A stretch of 64,000 nucleotides of DNA from Microcoleus vaginatus HSN003 (GTDB lineage: Bacteria; Cyanobacteriota; Cyanobacteriia; Cyanobacteriales; Microcoleaceae): the NCBI RefSeq assembly GCF_022701255.1, contig NZ_CP031705.1:2989501-3053500 (forward strand), written 5' to 3'. Within the stretch, counting starts at the first letter, position 1. The number at the start of each line of letters is the position of its first letter. The position numbers and the translations under genes were made by a program. This document shows, one piece after another, positions 44,753 to 53,511 of this stretch. Below the pieces are notes generated by a model that had not been told where the DNA came from, did no database searches, and saw only the letters and a list, made by a program, of their open reading frames with translations.

Positions 44753-45658
44753 ATGATGCCTTTCATCAGTGCTAAAACAAGTTTTGGGTTCAAAAAAATC
44801 TTTGGTTCGCCCCAGAGCAAAGACATTTTGATTAGCTTTCTCATTGCTATGCTCTATGACGCACAGCCAACCATTGAAGACTTAGAAATTATTGACCCTT
44901 ACGCCGCGCCCAGCGTTACTGGATTAAAAGACACTTACCTGGATGTTAAAGCCAAAATTACAGGCAACAAAACTGTGATTATCGAAATGCAGGTAATAAA
45001 TGTAGAAGCTTTTACTAAACGGGTAGTGTACAATGCCGCCAAAACCTACGCAACTCAACTCAGACCTAGGGAAGGATACTCTAAATTAAATCCTCTGATT
45101 GCTTTAACAATTACTGATTTTATTCTGTTTGAAAATACCGAAAAATTTCTCACTCATTTTGTATTTAAAGAACTCGAAGAAAACTTCGAGTATTATAACA
45201 GAGAAATAGAATTAGTGTTTGTCGAACTGCCCAAGTTTAACAAAGAACTAGAACAAGTCGAAAACATAATTCAAAGCTGGATTTATTTTATCAAAAATGC
45301 TCCTCTATTCGAGGAAATTCCTGAAAAATTTGCATCCATTCCCGAAATTCAAACAGCTTTTTCCATCGCCAGCCGAACTAATTTAACCCTTAAGGAATTA
45401 GAGGAATTGGAAAAGCGGGAAATGTTTTTTGAAGACCAGCGCGGTGCTATTATTAAAAGCCGCCAAGAAGGCATAATTGAGGGGCAAACAGCATTAATCC
45501 TGCGTCTACTCGTGCGGCGCACGGGTGAAATCCCACCAGAAATTCAAACTCGCATCCAGCAGCTATCTCTCGAACAATTAGATGATTTAGGAGAAATATT
45601 GTTAGATTTTAGCAGTCAAGAGGATTTGATAGCTTGGTTGGAATCGGCTTCAGCATGA
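44753..45658 (+). CDS. Rpn-type PD-(D/E)XK nuclease / putative transposase with DUF4351 tail
   Basis: 301 residues. The N-terminal part (SAKTSFGFKKIFGSPQSKDILISFL) and the catalytic pattern DTYLDVKAKITGNKTVIIEMQV (Asp, then Glu-x-Gln) mark the Rpn/PDDEXK_2 family, which acts in RecA-independent recombination in E. coli. The C-terminal LILRLLVRRTGEIPPEIQTRIQQLSLEQLDDL region, about residues 250-285, resembles DUF4351, a common tail of cyanobacterial members. It follows the HEAT gene by 20 bp. Actual function here is not known. Confidence 0.87.
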   Translation: MMPFISAKTSFGFKKIFGSPQSKDILISFLIAMLYDAQPTIEDLEIIDPYAAPSVTGLKDTYLDVKAKITGNKTVIIEMQVINVEAFTKRVVYNAAKTYATQLRPREGYSKLNPLIALTITDFILFENTEKFLTHFVFKELEENFEYYNREIELVFVELPKFNKELEQVENIIQSWIYFIKNAPLFEEIPEKFASIPEIQTAFSIASRTNLTLKELEELEKREMFFEDQRGAIIKSRQEGIIEGQTALILRLLVRRTGEIPPEIQTRIQQLSLEQLDDLGEILLDFSSQEDLIAWLESASA

Positions 45659-45773
45659 ATTTATAACTTTTGCAGTCCTGATACTAAATCCGGCTTTCTT
45701 TAATACCCCCTTCATTCTTTATTTGCCGCAGGCGGGCTGTGTTTGTTTAGTAGCGGTTTCAACCGCCGAGTTT

Positions 45774-46547
45774 CTAATCTAATAAGTCGGGTTCCCGGCG
45801 CACTATCATGTCATAAAGCGGTTGAAAGCTAAACCATCCCATGCGGTGAGAGCCTACTTGCTGCTGTGTTAAACGCGCACATTCTGGCTGGATGAGAATT
45901 GGTTTTCCTGCTGCTTCGGCCATTAACTGGGCTTGACAAGAACGTTCCATTGAAATAAACCACCAAGCTGCTTCATCTACTGTTTGACCTACTGTTAACA
46001 GTCCGTGATTTTGTAAAATAATAGCTTTTTTCTCACCTAAAGTTTTGGCGATGCGTTTAGCTTCTTCGATTTCCAAAACAACTCCAGTGTAATCGTCAAA
46101 TAAAGCTTGGTCTTGATAAAAAGAACAAGCATCTTGCGTCAGCGGGTCAAGCAGGCGGCCCAAACTCGACCAACTTTTGCCGTAGGGAGAATGAGCGTGG
46201 GCTGCTGCAATTACGTCGGGGCGGGCGCTGTGCACTTGGGAATGAATGGCAAATGCGGCTTCGTTGACGGGTTTATTTCCTTCAACAACTTCGCCTTTGT
46301 GGTTGACTAAAATTAGGTCGCTGACTCGAATTAAACTAAAGTGCATTCCAAAAGAATTGACCCAGAAATGGTCGAGGTGTTCGGGGTCGCGGACTGTGAT
46401 GTGTCCGGCAATTCCTTCGCTGAATCCGAAGCGGGCAAATAATCGGAATGCGGCGGCTAAACGTTGTTTGCGGTGGCGGCGTTCTTCTTCAAGTGAGTTG
46501 AATGTTGGGGGTTGAATGGTGACTTTGGGGATTTTTATTGCAACCAT
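45774..46547 (-). CDS. Class II aldolase/adducin-family protein
   Basis: 257 residues. Zn-binding histidines are in IAAAHAHSPYGKSWSSLG and LQNHGLLTVGQTVDEAAWW; the N-terminal FARFGFSEGIAGHITVRDP and HFWVNSFGMHF are family blocks. Members cleave or form sugar phosphates (fuculose, ribulose) or act as decarboxylases; this type with SF-Y-QD after the His pair is close to adducin-like sequences of unknown substrate. It is followed by a VOC gene in the same direction 110 bp upstream. Confidence 0.9.
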   Translation of the reverse strand: MVAIKIPKVTIQPPTFNSLEEERRHRKQRLAAAFRLFARFGFSEGIAGHITVRDPEHLDHFWVNSFGMHFSLIRVSDLILVNHKGEVVEGNKPVNEAAFAIHSQVHSARPDVIAAAHAHSPYGKSWSSLGRLLDPLTQDACSFYQDQALFDDYTGVVLEIEEAKRIAKTLGEKKAIILQNHGLLTVGQTVDEAAWWFISMERSCQAQLMAEAAGKPILIQPECARLTQQQVGSHRMGWFSFQPLYDMIVRREPDLLD

Positions 46548-46569
46548 ATATTTTATTAGTGAAAAGACG

Positions 46570-46614
46570 GGAGGCAGAGCCTCCGAATCGGCATTCCCAG
46601 TCAGAGACTGGGAA
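46570..46614. repeat. GGAGGCAGAGCCTCC / TTCCCAGTCAGAGACTGGGAA palindrome pair
   Basis: Two hairpins of the same family as 31774-31887, between the aldolase and VOC genes, followed at 46638-46652 by CAGGCATCTTGCCTG. Both palindrome families thus co-occur at two loci. Confidence 0.75.
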
Positions 46615-46657
46615 CGAGATAATTGGGAATTGTGGGACAGGCATCTTGCCTGCCGTA

Positions 46658-47392
46658 CTAACCTGGGATTTCACTGAGGCGCAAACCTGCGATGTTTTTG
46701 CAGTCAAAGGTAGCGTTGTTGCCGGGGAGACGTTCTATTAATTCGATGATTTGTCCGGCGGGGTTTTGCAGAAACCACTGGGTTAATGAGCCGGAGTCTA
46801 AAGGACGCTCTGATAGCGGTTTAAAGTTTTTGTTTTGCCATATTTTAGCAGCATTCTGCACGTTTTCGACTCGAATCGCGACGTGGTGAACTGCTTCTAA
46901 TCCTCTTTCTTGCTGGAAGCGGTCTGTTTGGTCGCCGGCTGCGTGGGGCGCATCTAATACTACTAAGCCGCCTGCTGGCATTAATAAGGTCATTAAATGC
47001 AGCCACAAGTCGGAGGGAACATTAATGTTTTCCGCACAAAAGTTGAGCGGGAACAAGTCGGGGCCTTCAACTGTTTTGGCGCCGAAAGGGCGGAAAGATG
47101 CGGCGTAGTTTTCGAGTTCGGTTCGGGTGGGAAATGTGATGACAAAGTGGTCGATTGAAACTGCTTCGCCGTACAGGTTTGTCTCAAAAATCCAGTTGGT
47201 TAAAAATTCAGGATTGGTAAATTTTGGGTTAAGTTCCACCAAGCCATTTTTTTCTATCAAAGGTGAGTCAAGATGGCTGTCAGTGTGGTTCGGGAATTTT
47301 AGGGTTTTCAGCTTAAAGTTTTTCATGTGTTTGACCCCGATGTGGAAGGAGGCAAAACTGCGAATTTCTTCTACAGGCTCAACAGCAATCAC
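46658..47392 (-). CDS. VOC-superfamily (glyoxalase/dioxygenase-like) protein
   Basis: 244 residues. Two beta-alpha-beta-beta-beta modules are visible, one after SIDHFVITFPTRTELENY and one from LEAVHHVAIRVENVQNAAKIW to GSLTQWFLQNPAGQIIELIERL, with candidate metal ligands His and Glu at HHVAI and IIELIE. The start is GTG at 47392 with AAGAGG eight bases upstream; an internal ATG at 47326 is less likely. Chemistry is not predictable from sequence alone; it could act with the class II aldolase next to it. Confidence 0.75.
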   Translation of the reverse strand: MIAVEPVEEIRSFASFHIGVKHMKNFKLKTLKFPNHTDSHLDSPLIEKNGLVELNPKFTNPEFLTNWIFETNLYGEAVSIDHFVITFPTRTELENYAASFRPFGAKTVEGPDLFPLNFCAENINVPSDLWLHLMTLLMPAGGLVVLDAPHAAGDQTDRFQQERGLEAVHHVAIRVENVQNAAKIWQNKNFKPLSERPLDSGSLTQWFLQNPAGQIIELIERLPGNNATFDCKNIAGLRLSEIPG

Positions 47393-47453
47393 ATTTTGTG
47401 CCTCTTAATTCAAAAATAACACAAAATTTAATAATTGCCCGTGTAAATCGAGT

Positions 47454-48701
47454 TCATTTGCCGATCGCGTTCCCGGCCAACCACGCCGTAGTCCAAGCAC
47501 TTTGGAAGTTGAAACCGCCCGTCACGCCGTCGATATCCAAGATTTCGCCAGCAAAGAAAAGTCCGGGACAGCGGCGGCTTTCCATTGTCTTGAAATCGAC
47601 TTCTTTGAGGTTGACACCGCCGCAGGTGACGAACTCTTCTTTAAATGCGCCTTTTCCGGCAATCTGATATTCGCCTTGAACGAGTTCTAGCAGGAGGCGA
47701 TCGAGGATTTTGTTAGATAAGTCGGCCCAGCGTTTTTGCTCATCAATGCCGATCGAACTTGTCAAACGTTCCCAGAGGCGGCGCGGCACCGGAAACGGAC
47801 AGCTAGAGACAATCAATCGGTGCGACAACTGCGACTTCACCGCTAGCAGTTGCTGCCGCAAAACTTCCGCATTGTACTGGGGAAGCCAATTAATCAGCAC
47901 AGAGGTTTTATAATGGCGATCGTGCAAAAATCTCGCACCCCAAGCCGAAAGTTTCAGTACAGCAGGCCCGCTTAAACCCCAGTGAGTAATTAGCAAAGGC
48001 CCGCTTTGTTCTAATTTAGCTCCCGGCAATTTCACCTTAGCATTAGGAACAGAAATGCCGGCTAAATCTTTGATTCTGGTGTCTGAAATATTAAAAGTAA
48101 ATAGAGAAGGAACAGGCAGTTCTACAGTATTACCTAACTCTTTTGCCCACTTATAACCCAAAGGATTGCTGCCTGTAGCGAGAAGAATGCGATCGCACTT
48201 CAATTTCTCCCCCGATTTCAACTCAATTTCAAAACTAGGGGCGGTGTCTTCGTGTTCGCCCTCTGCCGTATTTCCTGTTAATTTCTTTACAGAAACTACT
48301 GCATCGCCGGTGCGAATTTTTACGCCTGCATCCTCAGCAGCGCGGATCAAACAGTTAACAATTGTCCCCGAATCGTCTGTGGTCGGAAACATTCGCCCGT
48401 CTTCTTCTGTTTTTAACTTCACGCCATGACCGGCAAACCATTCTACAGTATCGCGGGGTTGAAATCGAGTAAAAGCACCGCGCAGAGCTTTCCCACCTCT
48501 GGGGTAATTCTGCACTAAAACACCAGGGTCAAAACAAGCGTGAGTAACGTTGCAGCGCCCGCCGCCAGAGATGCGAACTTTTGCCAGGAGTTGCCGGCCA
48601 GCTTCTAGTAAAGTGACGCGGGCCTGAGGGTAGGTTTTGGCACAGGTAATTGCACTAAAAAAACCAGCAGCACCGCCGCCAATGACTGTAATTTTGAGCA
48701 T
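47454..48701 (-). CDS. HI0933-family FAD flavoprotein (NAD(P)/FAD-dependent oxidoreductase)
   Basis: About 415 residues. FAD-binding motifs: IGGGAAGFFSAITCAKTYP at the N-terminus, SGGGRCNVTHAC, ILLATGS, and the C-terminal FFAGEILDIDGVTGGFNFQSAWTTAWLAG (residues about 385-415). The HI0933/YhiN family has no firm reaction; tRNA or quinone substrates have been proposed. The frame reaches TTG 48713, but ATG 48701 gives MLKITVIGGG. A rubredoxin gene ends 24 bp upstream in the same direction, suggesting an electron-transfer pair. Confidence 0.9.
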   Translation of the reverse strand: MLKITVIGGGAAGFFSAITCAKTYPQARVTLLEAGRQLLAKVRISGGGRCNVTHACFDPGVLVQNYPRGGKALRGAFTRFQPRDTVEWFAGHGVKLKTEEDGRMFPTTDDSGTIVNCLIRAAEDAGVKIRTGDAVVSVKKLTGNTAEGEHEDTAPSFEIELKSGEKLKCDRILLATGSNPLGYKWAKELGNTVELPVPSLFTFNISDTRIKDLAGISVPNAKVKLPGAKLEQSGPLLITHWGLSGPAVLKLSAWGARFLHDRHYKTSVLINWLPQYNAEVLRQQLLAVKSQLSHRLIVSSCPFPVPRRLWERLTSSIGIDEQKRWADLSNKILDRLLLELVQGEYQIAGKGAFKEEFVTCGGVNLKEVDFKTMESRRCPGLFFAGEILDIDGVTGGFNFQSAWTTAWLAGNAIGK

Positions 48702-48725
48702 TCGATCGGACAAATTATTTCTCGC

Positions 48726-48884
48726 TTATTCTGGTTCAAAATCTGATTTTGCTGCCCCGCAAGTGGGACAAACCCAATCGTCGGGGATATCTTCAAAGGC
48801 AGTACCGGGATCTATGCCTCCGTCGGGGTCGCCTTCTGCTGGATCGTAGACGTAATTGCAAACTGTACAAACGTATTTTTGCAT
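48726..48884 (-). CDS. Rubredoxin, 52 residues
   Basis: A small iron protein. The two CxxC knuckles are [17 protein letters not shown] (Cys 6 and 9) and [16 protein letters not shown] (Cys 39 and 42), with the usual [19 protein letters not shown] between. No membrane anchor is present, unlike the long RubA protein next to photosystem genes. Start ATG follows AAGGAAATGC-type sequence. It transfers single electrons in the cytoplasm; the adjacent downstream flavoprotein is a likely partner by position only. Confidence 0.93.
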   Translation of the reverse strand: MQKYVCTVCNYVYDPAEGDPDGGIDPGTAFEDIPDDWVCPTCGAAKSDFEPE

Positions 48885-49047
48885 TTCCTTAACTCAATTT
48901 TATATTGTAAGCCTCTAGATTGTACTTGACAACACAACCTAATGCAATACCACTTTCAAAAACTAATGAGACTTTCGCCAATTCCCCAATTATTAACAAT
49001 TAAGTTTTTCACAATTATAAAGTCTAAATTTTAATTAAGTCTTGCAC

Positions 49048-49073
49048 AAATCTAAAATCTAAAATCTAAAATC
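49048..49073. repeat. Heptamer TCTAAAA tandem repeat
   Basis: TCTAAAA is repeated three times without interruption at 49051-49071, followed by TCG. A short heptanucleotide repeat of the STRR kind common between cyanobacterial genes. Confidence 0.7.
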
Positions 49074-49077
49074 GTCA

Positions 49078-49107
49078 AAGCCTCCAGAACCGCAGTTCTA
49101 GAGGCTT
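49078..49107 (-). terminator. Hairpin downstream of the ChaB-domain gene
   Basis: Arms AAGCCTC and AGAAC pair with GTTCT and GAGGCTT around a short GCA loop. A T run follows on the plus strand (TTGATTGTATTTTTT) and T-rich sequence also lies on the minus side, so it could terminate in either direction. It lies about 40 bp after the stop of the minus-strand gene. Confidence 0.75.
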
Positions 49108-49149
49108 GATTGTATTTTTTATTAATTTAGTGCAATTGCAAGACTAGAC

Positions 49150-49911
49150 TTACGCTAAACGCTTAGTCCAAACGCCGCTTTCATCTTCTTCATACTGCTG
49201 GTGAATGGCGTCCCAAGCGGTGTGTTCGGCTTGTATCGAGTCGTTGCTTTCGTCAAATGCGGCGTTGTAGGATTCCATAAAGGTTTTTTGAGCAGCTTCC
49301 GACAGGTGCGATCGCACTTCTGGAGACAAATCTGCCGGACTATTGCAGCGACCTTTAACGGCGCGTGGCAGCGTCATCTCGCTAACTGAAACTTCTTCGC
49401 CGCCTGCACTTTCTAGCAAGAGTTGAAATTCGCCCGATTTATCTGCGGCGACTTCTGCCATCACGAGAAATTCGCCTGCTTCAACGCGGGTTTGATAGAT
49501 AGTTGCTTTGTCTTCGGGCATTCCCAAAGTGACTAAAGCGGAAACTAGACCAGCACCGGCCGAACCTGCGATCGCCCCGCTAGCTGCACCCAACAGTGCA
49601 GCACCCAGCGGGCCCGCCGAGACTACTGTACCGACAAAGGGAATAACCAACAGGCCGACGCCAGTTAGCAAAGCCAAAAAAGAACCGAATAAGGAACCAA
49701 AAATCGCCCCGCTTCGCAGACCGCCTAATATCACATCTTTTTTAGTAATAAAGCCGGCAATTTTAGTTTTAGATTGAAAGTTTTTTCCCATTACTGAGAT
49801 GTGGTCGCGGGAAACTCCGCGATCGAGCAACCGCCGAATTACGCCGTCTAATTGTTCTTCTTCCTTAAATACGGCTGAAACTGTGCGTTCGGCTAAATAT
49901 TCCTCGGTCAT
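49150..49911 (-). CDS. Glycine-zipper membrane protein with C-terminal ChaB domain
   Basis: 253 residues. Residues about 10-50 form a small alpha/beta domain ([33 protein letters not shown]). Residues about 65-130 are a hydrophobic glycine zipper ([41 protein letters not shown]), probably membrane-inserted. The C-terminal 70 residues are ChaB-like ([42 protein letters not shown]). ChaB was named for cation transport but its true role is unsettled. Start ATG has a perfect AGGAGG. Related proteins are often stress-induced. Confidence 0.82.
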   Translation of the reverse strand: MTEEYLAERTVSAVFKEEEQLDGVIRRLLDRGVSRDHISVMGKNFQSKTKIAGFITKKDVILGGLRSGAIFGSLFGSFLALLTGVGLLVIPFVGTVVSAGPLGAALLGAASGAIAGSAGAGLVSALVTLGMPEDKATIYQTRVEAGEFLVMAEVAADKSGEFQLLLESAGGEEVSVSEMTLPRAVKGRCNSPADLSPEVRSHLSEAAQKTFMESYNAAFDESNDSIQAEHTAWDAIHQQYEEDESGVWTKRLA

Positions 49912-50016
49912 TGTTCCTCCTAGATCGTTTTTCGATTAGTTATGCTGGCTTTCAGTATAGGAAGACACGGTAGGGCGATCGCATCGACCGCGAGATAGAG
50001 GTCGATTTATCGGAGA

Positions 50017-51169
50017 TATAGCATTTCTTACAAAGGTGAGGTACAATAACAGCAGTGAGTAAACCAATTCCAAATATTTGCTGATGTAACTTCACTAAAT
50101 GCAAACTCTATGGCTTTTGCTAACTCTTTATAATTAGGTGTCTTGATAGAACGGAGAATATTTTTAAGTTTTGACCATAAATTTTCAATTGGGGAGAAAT
50201 CCGGCGAATAGGGCGACAAGTATATTAATTTAGCCCCTTTTTTTTGGATGGCTTTTTCTACTTCTTCTCCGGTATGAATAGTACAATTATCCATGACTAC
50301 ACAAGCACCTTTCCATAACTTTGGCACTAATTTTCGGATAATAAAAGCCTCAAATGTAATTGCATCAGTTGTACCTATTAAATTAACTGATGTTAGGACT
50401 TCTTTGACCGATATAGCTCCAATTATTGAGACATTTCTTCCGCGTTTATTCGGTTTTGATCCCTTGGCTCTTGAACCTTTTAGAGATCGAGCATATAACC
50501 TAACCATTGCCAAGTTTACTCCACATTCATCAATGAATATTAAGTCTTTGAAACAAACTTCTCTAATTTTTTGCCAGAACTCGTATCGCAGGTTCTGAAC
50601 CCTGTCAGTGCCTTTGTCTGACGGGAAAAGAGTTTTTTTTTCAAAGTCATGTTTAAGAGTTTTGCCATTCTTCCCATCGTTGCTACGCTGATGGTAAAAC
50701 CAATTTTTTGGTACAGTAAATAACGGAGTTCTTCGAGAGTTGCATCATTGTTTGCTTCAATCAATTCCGCTAAAATTAGCAGTTGTTCTGCATTCAGTTT
50801 TAATTTGACTCCACATCGCTCAGTGCGAGGAGCAATGTTTTGGGTGTCACGATACTGTTTAACCAATTTTTGGACAAAACTTAGGGCTACACAAAAACGG
50901 TTAGCTATTGCTCTTTGTGACAGCGGTTCATTATGGTACACATCCATAATTTTTTGTCTAAAATCAATCGAATAAGTTTTCATTTTTACTAATGCGTGAT
51001 CCTTGCTAAAATTTGAGATAGTTGTCATTCTAGTGACTGCTGCGGGTCGAGGGACTACTGCTCGAAGATCGCCCTATTTAATTAGAGCTGTATAACATTT
51101 TGAAGTTCTATATTTTTCACTCCGTTTAAGTCAGTTATATTATACCTCATCTTTCTAAGAAATGCTATA
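50017..51169 (-). mobile_element. IS630-family insertion sequence, complete
   Basis: Inverted ends read TATAGCATTTCTTACAAAGG (left) and, on the minus strand from the right, TATAGCATTTCTTAGAAAGA; they continue with TGAGGTA on both sides. TA at each end is consistent with the TA duplication of the family. The element lies upstream of the ChaB gene and about 170 bp from a decayed DUF433 gene. Ends and transposase both look intact. Confidence 0.9.
50028..50983 (-). CDS. IS630-family transposase, two frames joined at an A9 run
   Basis: The first frame (ATG 50983, MKTYSIDFRQKIMDVYHNEP) encodes the HTH N-domain and continues to KMTLKKK-like sequence. At 50633-50641 the coding strand has nine A. Shifting back one base there continues as TLFPSDKGTDRVQNLRYEFW and then FIDECGVNLAMVRLYARS, VVMDNCTIHTG and SPDFSPIENLWSKLK, completing the DDE catalytic residues. 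The zero frame instead gives LFSRQTKALTGF and stops near 50540. So full-length transposase needs -1 frameshifting, as known for some IS630 elements. Confidence 0.88.
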
Positions 51170-51339
51170 GTTTGAGGATCTATCAAAAGAGTTAAGCAAG
51201 TTTTTAAGGGCGATCGCTCATCTATTACAGATAGTTATTCAACTATAATAAACATTACAACTATTCGGATTATATTCTTATATTGTAACGGTTTGAGTTT
51301 GATTAGTTATTCATATTTCCAGGACTAACAATCAGCCTT

Positions 51340-51585
51340 TTATGCTGCTATCTCCGCGTCGATTTTGTCTTGATTCGCCTAAGAGTAGGCTAGTAAACCA
51401 TAAATTTGTGTTTGTGATCAAGTCAAGTGCGGTTTTTCATCAATGATTTTTTCGGGAGTCAGCCCAGCATTAAAATCAATAGCAATATTTTCTACGGTAA
51501 TTCGGGTTTTGGCGAGGCGTGGGTGGCTGTGGCAAGTTCCCGGCGTGCTGACAATTAGCGTTCCAATATCAACGGTAGTTGTCAT
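51340..51585 (-). pseudogene. DUF433-family antitoxin-like gene with two nonsense codons
   Basis: From ATG 51585 the frame reads IGTLIVSTPGTCHSHPRLAK, then TRITVENIAIDFNAGLTPEK and KPHLT, the typical DUF433 start and core. An in-frame TGA (51418-51420) follows, yet the same frame continues with QIYGLLAYS, a TAG, and ANQDKIDAEIAA up to a TAA at 51340. The normal family C-terminus is thus preserved at DNA level but broken by two stops. DUF433 proteins are usually antitoxins paired with DUF5615 toxins; no toxin gene is present downstream. Confidence 0.82.
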
Positions 51586-51664
51586 ATTTACCTCGATTGA
51601 GTTAACTTTATTCTATTGTAACGCAGCTTCATTTCTACCCGATCGCATTTATCAAGGTTAATCA

Positions 51665-52354
51665 ATGCCATTAGCACCCCTGTTTCCTGTCGTTTATCCC
51701 ATTCTCAAATCTGCTTTTCCCAGATGTCTGTGGACTGGAGATATCAACAGCCGAGAAATTGCCCTCACATTTGACGACGGGCCGCACCGTCAGCACACAC
51801 CTCAACTGTTAAAAGTTTTAGATAAATACGACATCAAAGCTAGTTTTTTCTGGCTAGGTTTTTGCGTTGACAGGCATCCAGAAACGGCTAGAGAAGTGTA
51901 CGATCGCGGACACTGGATCGGCCTCCACGGCTATCAGCATATATCGTTTCCCAAACTCAAAACCCACGAACTCAAACAAAGTTTAGAAGACACGCAAAAA
52001 GCAATTGCCAAAGCTTGCGATTTAGACCCAAAATTAATCCGGGACGTGCGCCCGCCCAACGGCATTTTTACGCCACGAACATTAGAGTTATTGCAACAGT
52101 GGGAATATCGCCCTGTAATGTGGAGCGTCGTCCCGGAAGATTGGGTGCGACCGGGGGTTATGAAAGTTATGGGTCGCATCGTGCAGCAAACTGAAAACGG
52201 ATCTATTATTGTACTGCACGACGGCTATTGCGGCGGCGAAGATGTTGCAGCTTCGGCGGATAAAATAATTCCATTGCTTTTGTATAAAGGTTACAAATTC
52301 GTGACAGTAGATCGACTGTGGCAACAGACCAACATTCAAATAACAGGAAATTAA
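51665..52354 (+). CDS. Polysaccharide deacetylase (NodB homology)
   Basis: 229 residues. NodB motifs: ALTFDDGPHRQHTPQLL (metal Asp and base), GLHGYQHISF in the place of the usual HSxxH metal site, RPPNGIFTPRTL and VLHDGY. The metal-binding histidines (H in GLHGYQH) are present although the serine is replaced by glycine. It may remove N-acetyl groups from peptidoglycan or exopolysaccharide. No signal peptide is apparent. The next gene starts four bases after its stop. Confidence 0.9.
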   Translation: MPLAPLFPVVYPILKSAFPRCLWTGDINSREIALTFDDGPHRQHTPQLLKVLDKYDIKASFFWLGFCVDRHPETAREVYDRGHWIGLHGYQHISFPKLKTHELKQSLEDTQKAIAKACDLDPKLIRDVRPPNGIFTPRTLELLQQWEYRPVMWSVVPEDWVRPGVMKVMGRIVQQTENGSIIVLHDGYCGGEDVAASADKIIPLLLYKGYKFVTVDRLWQQTNIQITGN

Positions 52355-52358
52355 ATCC

Positions 52359-53345
52359 ATGAAAAAAACACTGTTTCTAGCATCTCTTTGTTTGGCGAGT
52401 GCCGGATGGGCGATCGAGCTTTCTCCTGCTTCCCTAAGTGCTGAAACTCCACTTGTAGTGCAGCAGCCAGCCAGGGGTGTATCCGCGCCTGCCCCCAACT
52501 CGAAAACCCCGCAAGTGGTACTGCTAAATCCGGGAGTGGAACCACGACAGGAACTGCGTTTAAAACCAGCTATCAATGTCAAAGAAACAACTGTTATGAC
52601 CCTAAAAATGGATATGGAAATATCCGCCGCCGGTCGGTCTTCGCCTGTGGCTAAAATTCCCGTATCGGTGATGACTTTCGAGACCAAAGTCACTAAAATT
52701 GATCCCAACGGCGATATTCACTACGAGTTTGCTTATATTAATGCAGATATCGCCGGTGATACTGGAAATACCCAGTCAGCCGCCCGAGATGCCATGCGTT
52801 CCGCACTCAAAAACATGGTGGGAGTGAAAGGGTCTTTCATCATGGACAATCGCGGTTTTCATAAAGGAGGCGACATTATTTTGCCCGAAGGAGCTGACAA
52901 TAACGTCAAACAAATGGTTCGACAAATGTCTAAATCTTTAGAGCAACTAGCCTCGCCGCTGCCTGCCGAAGCAGTCGGAAAAGGAGCAAAATGGCGCGTT
53001 TCTTCTTCCTCAGATTTGACGGGCATGAATGTCAAGGAAATTGCTACCTATGAATTGGCTAGCTGGCAAGATGGAGTTGCGTCTCTGAATGTAAGTATAG
53101 AGGAGCAAGCAAACCCTCAAAATATTACCTCTCCCCAACTGCCTGCTGGAACTACCTTAACCCTAAAATCTTTTAGTTCTCAGGGTCGGGGAAAAGTTAC
53201 AGGGCGCTTGGATAGATTAAATCCTTTTCGCTCTACTGTGTCTATTAGTTCAAATAGCGAAATGAGTGCTAAAACTGCTGGCAGTTCCCAAGAATCAACA
53301 ATCAAAACAAAAATGGCGATGGAGATGACTTTAGAGTCGAAGTAA
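52359..53345 (+). CDS. Secreted protein, DUF6263-like
   Basis: 328 residues with a clear N-terminal signal peptide (MKKTLFLASLCLASAGWAIE, likely cut after WA or soon after). The mature part is rich in beta strands (ETTVMTLKMDMEISAAGRSS, DIHYEFAYINADIAGDTG). It resembles DUF6263-type lipoproteins or exported proteins of unknown function; I am not sure of the family. It starts four bases after the deacetylase stop and is probably co-expressed, hinting at an envelope role. Confidence 0.75.
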   Translation: MKKTLFLASLCLASAGWAIELSPASLSAETPLVVQQPARGVSAPAPNSKTPQVVLLNPGVEPRQELRLKPAINVKETTVMTLKMDMEISAAGRSSPVAKIPVSVMTFETKVTKIDPNGDIHYEFAYINADIAGDTGNTQSAARDAMRSALKNMVGVKGSFIMDNRGFHKGGDIILPEGADNNVKQMVRQMSKSLEQLASPLPAEAVGKGAKWRVSSSSDLTGMNVKEIATYELASWQDGVASLNVSIEEQANPQNITSPQLPAGTTLTLKSFSSQGRGKVTGRLDRLNPFRSTVSISSNSEMSAKTAGSSQESTIKTKMAMEMTLESK

Positions 53346-53373
53346 GCTTTATTATACCAACTCTAAAAAGTAG

Positions 53374-53394
53374 GGACACGGCAGGGCCGTGTCC
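53374..53394. terminator. GGACACGGC hairpin
   Basis: Arms GGACACGGC and GCCGTGTCC with a three-base AGG loop, downstream of the exported protein gene. A broken relative of the same hairpin is at about 18128. It may terminate the transcript and also belongs to a dispersed palindrome family. Confidence 0.65.
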
Positions 53395-53511
53395 TTAGTC
53401 GCCGGTAAATTTTTAATAAATGGTATTAAATCGGGTTAATATAGCTGATATTATATAAACAAAATTTCCTAAAGTTTCGATCGCCAATTTGTAAGTAGAG
53501 GAGTCTGTTCT

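Noticed and set aside
51443..51661. 72-codon plus-strand frame
   Set aside because: It is antisense to the DUF433 pseudogene, whose minus-strand translation is clearly family-like.
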